This document shows positions 57,000 to 64,000 of a DNA stretch of 64,000 nucleotides, one piece after another. Location of the stretch: assembly GCA_011799875.1 (NCBI GenBank), contig CM022302.1, forward strand, positions 187,558,942-187,622,941, written 5' to 3'. The notes under the pieces are model-generated. The model did not search any database. It was not told the origin of the DNA and saw only the letters and a list, made by a program, of their open reading frames with translations. The stretch is from Thinopyrum elongatum (Eukaryota > Streptophyta > Magnoliopsida > Poales > Poaceae). The translations under genes and the position numbers were made by a program. Within the stretch, counting starts at the first letter, position 1; every line of letters begins with the position of its first letter.

Positions 57000-59564
57000 A
57001 TGGCGCCTGCGAAACATCCTCATGCCTCCAAATCCCCATCGCCCCTACCTCCAGAGCATCACCACGCAAGCCCAACCACATATCACGTGGAGGTCAAGGA
57101 GCTGATGGCGGTCGATGGCGCGATGGCTGCTGTGCGTGTTGACCCGGAGGAACACCCCGCCTCCGCCGCCGCCGACTTGGTGAAGGCTCTTTCCCAGATG
57201 AAGTGCCCCAGTGACTACCTCTCAGGACTTGCCAGGTATGATCTGACCAGCTCAATCTTACCAACACCACTTGCAGTGACTATGTTATGTATGGTTGATG
57301 TATTAAGCATGTTCGTGCCTTGTTTATTTTAGTACTGCACACTGTGTGATGTTCAAGTATTGACTGTCCAGCTCAGTTTCACCAATACCAGCAACAAACT
57401 TACAATACATGACTCAGGATATCACTAGAGATGCTGCCCATTTGCTATTTTTGGTGGATGCTAACCCTATTGTACTTAACATGCCTGTCCATGTACTTAT
57501 GCATGGTCATAAAGGGCAATGCTGTTGTTTGCCGTCGAGATTAGCTGCATCCCATGTCTTACAGTATTTCACATCATTTATGCAATTGCAGTTTAACTTC
57601 TAAGATTTACTGGTTGCCTGTAGGTACACATGTCAGCGGCACTGATCCACGCTTTGACCCAGAGGAACAGCTCACCTCCGCCGCTGCTGACTTTGGGTGG
57701 GCTCTGGCCAAGATGAAGTACCCCAGCAACTACCTCTCAGGACTTACCAAGTATGAACTCACTAGTTCAATCTTACCAATACCAGTTGCAATTAATGGCT
57801 ATGTTTTGTACGGTCGATGTATTAAGCATGTTGTAGTAAACATGCCTAACACATTTTAGATATTTTTCCTACCTTTTTATAGACAACTTGGCCATTCTCT
57901 CCTCTGGCAGCACCTGCCTTGCGATGTTTAACTCTGCCAATTGCATTTTTATCAGTACCGATTTCAATGGCTATTAAGCCTGTTGCAATTAACTGTTGTA
58001 TCCAGTTTTAAACAGTTGTATTTCAATGGCTACAAACTTACAAAACATGACTTAGGATGCTGTTAAGCCTGTTGCAGTTAACAGTTGTATCCATTTTTTA
58101 ATATGTCCCTTTGCTACCATTCTACTCTCCGTAATCAAGATATACTAGAGATGCTGCCCATTTGCTATTTTTAGTGGATGCTAACGCTGTTGTACTTAAC
58201 ATGCCTTTCCATGTACTTACGTAGGGCCATAACAGGCGATGCTGTTGTTTGCCGTCGAGGTTAGTTGCATCCCATGTCTTACAATATTTTACATCATTTG
58301 TGCAATTGCAGTTTTGCTTCTAACATTTACTTGCTTCTTGTAGGTACACATGCCGGCGGCACTGATCCACTCTTCGACCCGGAGGAACACCTCGCCTCCA
58401 CTGCGACCAACTTGGGGCGGGCTCTTGTCCATATGAAGTGCCCCAGCCACTACCCCTCAGGACTTACCAAGTATGAACTCATCAGTTGAATCTTACCAAT
58501 ACCAGTTGCAATGGCCATGTTTTGTATGGTTCATGTATTAAGCATGTTGAAGTAAACATGCCTAGCCCGTCTTATCTATTTTCACTACCTTTTAATAGAC
58601 AACAGGACCATTCTCTGCTCTAGTAGCACCTGCCTTGCGATGTTTAACTCTGACAATGTCATTTCTATCAGTACTAGTTTCAATGGTTATACTAGGTTGT
58701 CTGTTGCAGTAAACAATTCTATTCATTTTTTAATCCGTCCCTTTGCTACCGTGCTACTCTTTTGCAATGACGATATCACTACAGATGCTTCCATTTTATT
58801 ACCATTTGCTATTTTTGGTGGATGTTAACCCTGTTGTAGTTAACATTATTGGCTTTCCATGTACTTACACAGGGCTACAATGGGCGATGCTATTGTTTGC
58901 CGTCGAGGTTAGCTGCATCCCATGTCTTATACACCATCTGTGCCTAAATATAAGTATTTTTAGAGATCCCAATATAGACTACATACGGACCAAAATGAGT
59001 GAATCTACATTTACTGGTTGCTTGTAGGTACATATATGAGCAGTACTGATCCACGCTTCGATCCCTTTTGCGTATGGGGCAATGAGATATTCATGAACAA
59101 GCGTCAAGTGAGGAAACTAAGAAAGATTGTTAGGCGAAAGAAATGGGTGATGGGAATTAAGCTCTTTATTTACACTTTGTCCAAGATAACCGTGAACTTT
59201 AGGGTGGTAAGTAACGTGTTGCCTTTTCCCCCTGCCCACAACAAGTTACTCTATTAGACCTCAGTATCTGAATTTTTTCTCTTTTCAGTGGTTTCTGAAG
59301 CTATTTACTGATGATTACCTTGCAAAGTACATGACCGTAGTGGAGGCTACTAAGGTTAAAGTATATAAATCATGCTACCATGGTAATGCTCTAGAAGTCT
59401 TCCTGACGGCGGTGAAGGATGGGTGGGCGATCGTCACAAGGGGTTGGACAAAAGTTGTTCGTGCCTATGGCATGCAGGAGGGCACATTATGGGCATTCCA
59501 CTTCTTCAACACCATTGGGAGTCAAAATGATTTACACTTGTCTCTTCACCTTTACCGCCTCTAA
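57000..59564 (+). CDS. Plus-strand gene with C-terminal B3-like domain (5 exon positions, one likely dead)
   Basis: Exons 57000-57235, 57637-57750, 59044-59206, 59289-59564 join in phase (789 nt, 262 residues) with GT/AG borders and no stop. A copy of exon 2 at 58357-58470 has an intact donor, but its acceptor CAG reads CCG, so it is probably skipped. N-terminal repeats read DPEEHPASAAADL/DPEEQLTSAAADF; exon 4 is basic (NKRQVRKLRKIVRRKK); exon 5 carries the B3-like pattern (WFLKLFTDDYLAKYM, GWTKVVRAYGMQEGTLWAFHF). Start chosen as the first ATG after a C/T-rich leader with a splice donor at 56958. Likely DNA-binding in the nucleus; function unknown. Transcribed toward the right transposon end. 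Confidence 0.6.
57400..59044. repeat. Tandem intron-exon duplication, ~0.7-kb period, three copies
   Basis: The segment 'gatgctgcccatttgctatt' to 'taggtacaca' occurs at about 57430-57640, 58150-58360 and 58785-59040; acceptors at 57636, (58356) and 59043 and the 'taggta' blocks at 57621, 58341 and 59025 give spacings of 720 and 684. Confidence 0.85.
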
Positions 59565-59569
59565 ATATC

Positions 59570-60202
59570 GTGGTTCATAATAGTTAATTGCTGTCTAATC
59601 CTGTAATTATTGAACATATTGTACTGAGAATTTTATTTATGGATTCGTTGTTGAACCATTGTGCTGAGAATTTGAATTCCAAGTTTCATATTTCAAAATT
59701 TCCAATTCGAATAATAAATTACAGTGAAAAATAAAATTACACATAAGCGAATAAAATAATGTGCACACGGTTAGAAAGAAAATAGTGTGTGCGATGAAAA
59801 ATAGAGAACCGACGGTTCTTTGACGTGAAACGTTTGCGATGCCCGACGGACGCACACACGGTTTCGTCTCATATGCGTGTGCGATTCATGGTAATACGAC
59901 AAATATTTCAAACATGTGTGCATGTGTGATAGGAATACCTATCACACACAGTTATGAAAATGGACATGTTGGCGTTAGTAGAGGCACCGTACACATTTTA
60001 CATTCTTGAACTGTGTGCGATAACGTACCTATCGCAAACATATCGGTAGATTAAATGTTGATGTCCACCTTTTTCACATGACTATAGCGGCGTAATCATT
60101 TGGGATGTCTCTCGGATCAGAAACGTAACATCGAGACATAACGTGTGGGACTGGGGCGACTTCTCATACGTTTATTTTATGGTGATCGTCAGTAGCCGCT
60201 CG
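59570..60202. repeat. Right subterminal region of CACTA-2
   Basis: Repeats of 'cacacggt', 'gtgtgcgat' and 'cctatcacacac' between 59755 and 60050, comparable to the left subterminal repeats but not strictly periodic. No gene. Confidence 0.6.
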
Positions 60203-60332
60203 CCTATCCCCGACGGTTTCTGGGTCATGTGGGAAGGACCCCCCTATCGCAGTCACTCACTTGGCAACGGTTCAGAATGCCTTCGCGGAAAGGGGTTAAA
60301 AACCATTTGTATAGCACGTTACGGTACCAGTG
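60203..60332 (-). repeat. Right terminal region of CACTA-2
   Basis: Reverse complement begins CACTGGTACCGTAACGTG and matches the left 130 bp of CACTA-1. Confidence 0.82.
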
Positions 60333-60335
60333 AGA
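60333..60335. repeat. TSD of CACTA-2 (right)
   Basis: AGA, partner of 50035-50037. Confidence 0.85.
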
Positions 60336-60413
60336 ATTACTCCCAAAAGCATTATTATGCCTAAAAACATTATAAATAACAGTAGGAAAACATGATGCAA
60401 AATGGACGTATCA
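60336..60413 (-). repeat. 3' LTR of E4, second part
   Basis: Ends 'aaaatggacgtatca' as at 639 and is followed by the polypurine tract. Confidence 0.87.
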
Positions 60414-60425
60414 ACTCCCCAAGCT
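60414..60425 (-). other. Polypurine tract of E4
   Basis: Minus strand AGCTTGGGGAGT next to the LTR. Confidence 0.75.
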
Positions 60426-62160
60426 AAGACCTCGCTTGTTCTCAAGCGAAAAACCGAAATCGAAAAACATGTCCACATGCTTAGAGAGAGAGGTGTCGAT
60501 AAAAACAAAATACGGACATAGAAGCATCATGGTTATTATTATAACAACAAGGAAATTAATCATAAAGCTTTATCATACAACATTTATCATATAACTTCTC
60601 ATGAAGAAGTAACAATTCATCAAAACATCGAAGTATAAAGCATAAACTCTATTGAAAACCAACAAACTATGTTCTTAGTCAACTTTGCAACTATAATTCA
60701 TCATATTTTCAGGAAGGGTCACATGCCGGAGCCTTTAGGCAAGTCCACATACTCAACCATCATATAATCTTCTATGATTGCTAACACTCATAGCATACCC
60801 ATGATCAAAAAGTTTCAACTGGACACATAGAAAGATAGGGGCTTATAGTTTCGCCTCCCAACGTATTCAGCTCAAGGGTGATGTCAACAATGATAACTCA
60901 TGCCCACTCATATCTAGCTAGATATATGTGCCTAGATCTTTCCTCACCAAATGATGCTTGCAAAAAGAGAAAATAAAATGAATAGGGAAGGATACTTTGA
61001 CTCTCACATAAAAGTAAATGCATAAAAGTAAAAGATAGGCCCTTCGCAGAGGGAAGCAGAGATTGTCATGCACTTATTTGTTTGTATGCCAAATCCCTTA
61101 ATGCAAAAGAACGTCATGTTATATTGCCCCTTGTGATGGCAACCATTATTATGCAGTCTGTCGCTTTTATTATTTTGCCATCACAAGTTCGTACAACACT
61201 CAATTTTCTCTTACACTAAATGATCCAACAGATCTAGAAGCAATTTTTATTGCCTTATTGCACCGATGACAACTTACTTGAAGGATCTTACTCAATCCAT
61301 AGGTAGGTATGTTGGACTCACAAGGCATGAATTTGGGTTTAAGGTTTTGGATGCACAAGTAGTATCTCTACTTAGTGCGGAATTTTTGTCTAGCAAAGAT
61401 ATTGAGCAAGCACCACATGTTGAAGGATCTATGACAATATAACTTCTATGTGAATATGAACAAACATAAATCATTACGTCGTCTTCCTTGTCCGACGTCA
61501 ACAATTTTGGCATTGAATATTTAATGGGGGCTCACAATCATAAGAGATGTCCAAGATAGTGTATTTGCATGTGAATCTTCTCTTCCCTTATTAATTCTTT
61601 CATGAATTGCATCATTGACCAATGCTGTGTTTGTTAATCTTCAACAAATTTTACCACTTATACTTTTCCTTATGTGATGCCATTACTTACCATAAGAATA
61701 GCATATGATCTTTTTCATTTATTTTCCTTTCTTTTTATTTTTTTATTTTTATTATTGAAACATAAAAGTAAAGAACCAAAACTCAAACTAAACTTTATTA
61801 TATATCTCGCACACAATTACATAGATAAGTAGATCACTAAGCAAGCACTCGAAAAGAAAGGATCGAACTAAACTTTTATTGAACTAAACCAAAGGATAAC
61901 TGAAGATCGAACTAAAATAGATAAAGGCAAAGATAGTGGTGATGATACGATACCGGGGCACCTCCCCCAAGCTTGGAAAAAGCCAAGGGGAGTTCCCATA
62001 CCATGAACTCAAGTCTCCTTTGGTGGTGAAGATGATGGTGGTGGTGGTGAAGTAGTAGCCTCACACTTCAGGCTCAGGAGGTACTCCAATCTACGAATGA
62101 TGCTTCGGAGGGCGTTGACATGCTCTTGCAACAAATTATTTTCACGAGTGAGATAATAAT
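60426..62160 (-). other. 3' non-coding region of E4
   Basis: Collinear with 654-2329 of E1; no conserved frame. Confidence 0.7.
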
Positions 62161-62161
62161 T

Positions 62162-62407
62162 TTACACACGAACCATTTCAATGATCCTAAAAGCTTCAAT
62201 TTCGGTAGGGGTAAGATGATCATAGTAAGGCTGAAGGATGTCTTCTTCTTCTGGTGCTGGAACGGCCTGCCCTTTTGCCGGAACTTGATCTCCCATGACT
62301 TCCTTGGCCTTGTCACCCTTGATGGTCTTCTCTGGTTCCTCTCTTTTTAGTTCCATCTTCATTAACCAAGCATCCCCTTCTGCCTTGTCGGAGGAGGGAG
62401 AAGACAT
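62162..62407 (-). pseudogene. ORF3-position ORF of E4
   Basis: 81 codons from MSSPSSDKAEGDA; charged, Pro/Glu-rich (KREEPEKTIKGDKAKE) with an ILQPYYDHLTPTEIEAF block near the C-terminus. The E1 counterpart starts at 12676. No membrane segment. Function unknown. Confidence 0.45.
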
Positions 62408-62566
62408 GATGCCTAGCTTGACAGATCTAACAAAAAACAACAAGAAAGAAGAATAGAAGATTTCTCCACGATACGGTGGTCAATACGTCCAGGGGGTATA
62501 TAAAGATTTTTTATCTTGGGAAACAAGCAAACAGGAGGAAAACAGAGTCGGGAAGGTTCCCGAGGT

Positions 62567-62624
62567 GGGCACAACCCACCTGGGCGCGCCAAGGGGCCTA
62601 GGCGCGCCCTGGTGTCTTGTGCCC
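62567..62624. other. GC-rich hairpin between E4 integrase and ORF3
   Basis: 'gggcacaacccacctgggcg' pairs with 'ccctggtgtcttgtgccc', extended outward by 'cccgagg/cctcggg'. Same site as 12834-12886 in E1. Confidence 0.65.
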
Positions 62625-62777
62625 CCCTCGGGTGCCTTCCTGGTTGTTTCTTATTTTCCTATTTTTTGTAATATTCCAAAATAGATAGAAAATATTTTTG
62701 TGGATTTTTCGGAGTTCGTTTACTTACCTTATCACGTACCTCCTCTTTTTTCATTATTCTGGAGTGTTCCGGAAGGT

Positions 62778-63070
62778 TTATTTTATGTGTTCCTCCGGTG
62801 TCATGGTTTGAATAATATTGCTTTCAACATTAATAGGCGTACCAGAGATATAGTGTTTAATTCTTTGACCATTGACCACCTTCGGGTTAGTACCTTCGGC
62901 GTTATTAATCTTGATAGCTCCAGAGCGATAAAACTCCTCGATAATATATGGTCCTTCCCATTTGGAGAGAAGTTTTCCTGCAAAGAATCTGAAACAAGAG
63001 TTGTACAAAAGAACATATTCTCCAACTTCGAATTCCTGCTTTTGGATTCTTTTCTCATGCCATCTTTAAC
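62778..63070 (-). pseudogene. Integrase C-terminal region of E4
   Basis: ORF 63008-62778 (MYNSCFRFFAG, KWEGPYIIEEFYRS, SGTPINVESNIIQ), matching E1 12996-13352. A small deletion near 63066 puts it out of frame with the core. Confidence 0.85.
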
Positions 63071-63178
63071 ATTTTCTTTAAATAGCTTGGCGTTTTCATA
63101 AGCTTGGGTTCTCCATTCATCTAATGAGCTAATATCAAATGACCTCTTTTCATCGGCAAGTTTGAAATCATAGTTGAG

Positions 63179-63852
63179 TTATTTAATTTCCCAATATGCT
63201 TTATGTTCTAACTCAAGAGGCAAATGACAAGCCTTTCCATAAACTATTTTATAGGGAGACATACCCATAGGATTTTTATATGTTGTTCTGTAGGCCCAAA
63301 GTGCATCATCTAATTTCTTAGACCAATTCTTTCGGGACCTATTGACAGTTTTTTGTAATATCAATTTTATTTCTCTATTGCTAAGTTCAACTTGACCACT
63401 AGACTGAGGATGATAGGGTGATGCAATTCTATGGTTAACATCATATTTAGCAAGAATTTTATGAAAAGCACCATGAATAAAGTGTGAACCACCATCAATC
63501 ATTAAATATCTAGGGACTCCAAACTTCGGGAAAATAACTTCCTTAAGAATTTTAATGGAAGTGTTATGATCATCACTTCTAGTTGGAATAGCTTCTACCC
63601 GCTTAGTAACATAATCAACATCAACCAAAATATGTGTATACCCATTAGGGGAAGGAAAAGGTCCCATATAATCAAAACCCCAAACATCAAATCGTTCGAC
63701 AACAAGCGAATAATTCATAGGCATTTCCCGACGCTTACCGATATTACCAATTCTTTGACATTCATCACAAGATAAAACAAACTTACAGGCATCCTTGAAG
63801 AGAGTAGGCCAATAAAAACCAGATTACAATACCTTGAGAGCAGTTCTATCTC
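63179..63852 (-). pseudogene. Integrase core and zinc-binding end of E4
   Basis: The ORF 63724-63179 (181 codons) holds the D,D,E catalytic triad: [31 protein letters not shown], and the Athila-type [19 protein letters not shown] end. Upstream, 63725-63840 keeps CDEC of the zinc-binding domain but with a stop (about 63826). It ends at TAA where a Glu codon is expected. The best-preserved integrase in the window. Confidence 0.88.
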
Positions 63853-64000
63853 CCGCATCCACGCACACACTTATGCCCATATGCATATATGAGATCAGAT
63901 GCCCTTGGCACTGATCTCAGATACTGCTCCAGGAGCAACTCTGTACCAGATATACCACATATATTCAGACATGCAGGAGTAGGGGTATTATCTCTCCGGA
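63853..64000. other. Unassigned sequence at right edge
   Basis: Similarity to E1 stops at about 63852 ('gttctatct'). The remaining bases have no recognisable gene or LTR end; probably another mobile element continuing outside the window. Confidence 0.4.

Larger units (their letters stand above)
50038..60332. mobile_element. CACTA-2: complete 10.3-kb CACTA transposon with gene cargo
   Basis: Starts CACTACTGCAGG and ends GGTACCAGTG inside the E4 LTR with 3-bp TSD AGA; CACT ends and a 3-bp TSD are CACTA hallmarks. Order: 84-bp subterminal repeats, minus-strand B3-like gene, ~500-bp-period array, plus-strand 131-residue ORF, plus-strand B3-like gene, subterminal repeats, right end. No TNP2-type transposase is visible, so it is non-autonomous. 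Confidence 0.85.
48595..63852 (-). mobile_element. E4: Athila element, split by CACTA-2 and cut at the right
   Basis: Minus strand: 3' LTR 48595-50037 plus 60336-60413, polypurine tract 60414-60425, 3' non-coding region, ORF3-position ORF, integrase. The match to E1 ends at about 63852 in the integrase zinc-binding region. Closest in the window to E1. If it inserted at the E5 boundary the predicted TSD is GGATG (48590-48594). Confidence 0.82.

Noticed and set aside
34910..60332. One 25-kb CACTA element bounded by the matching ends at 34910 and 60332
   Set aside because: The flanks are different elements (Latidu-like LTR and LTR 'A'), and the LTR broken at 60332 continues at 50037 with an AGA duplication, so the right end belongs to an element starting at 50038.

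Overview
The window looks like intergenic DNA of a Triticeae grass (wheat, Aegilops, barley or rye). I see no ordinary single-copy host gene, tRNA or rRNA. It is a nest of Ty3/gypsy LTR retrotransposons with two CACTA DNA transposons carrying gene cargo. Triticeae assignment rests on the LTR types, which I recognise from memory; family names given in entries (Sabrina/WHAM-like, Latidu-like) are unverified.

Left part (1-26793). A minus-strand Athila-clade element (E1: 3' LTR end at 639, internal 640-21033, 5' LTR from 21034) is interrupted by three insertions with matching target duplications: a 9.96-kb Tekay-type chromovirus (2335-12295, TSD CTTTA), a solo LTR (13613-15267, TSD ATTAA) and a second solo LTR (17330-18900, TSD GACT[G/A]). 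E1 gag, protease, reverse transcriptase, RNase H and integrase are recognisable but broken. A second, internally deleted Athila copy (E2, 21855-26793) follows, with a fold-back junction at 22415-22500. The Tekay element is young: nearly identical 2.84-kb LTRs, an extra ORF upstream of gag, and an in-frame deletion that removes the integrase core.

Middle (26794-34909). E3 is a minus-strand gag-protease-only Athila-like element (26794-33299) inserted in the E2 LTR. Its 5' LTR is cut by a Latidu-like LTR fragment (33300-34909), which is cut in turn by CACTA-1.

Right part (34910-64000). CACTA-1 (34910 to about 44073, right end lost) and CACTA-2 (50038-60332, complete, 3-bp TSD AGA) share a layout: subterminal tandem repeats, minus-strand cargo, a roughly 500-bp-period tandem array of about five units, and plus-strand cargo. 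The two arrays are diverged relatives. CACTA-2 carries two multi-exon genes with B3-like DNA-binding domains whose splice phases all agree, plus a compact basic ORF; CACTA-1 carries a decayed GRF-type zinc-finger gene and three further ORF remnants. No transposase is visible in either. Between them lies E5 (44085-48594), a plus-strand non-autonomous retroelement with an unknown acidic ORF in the gag position. E4, another minus-strand Athila element, starts at 48595; its 3' LTR is split by CACTA-2, and its 3' region, small ORF and integrase fill 60414-63852. The last 148 bases are unassigned.

Co-operation between genes here is at most between transposon parts: Athila-type gag/pol of relatives could mobilise E3 and E5, which share a 3' region. 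Whether any of the CACTA cargo acts on the host or on transposition cannot be told from sequence alone.
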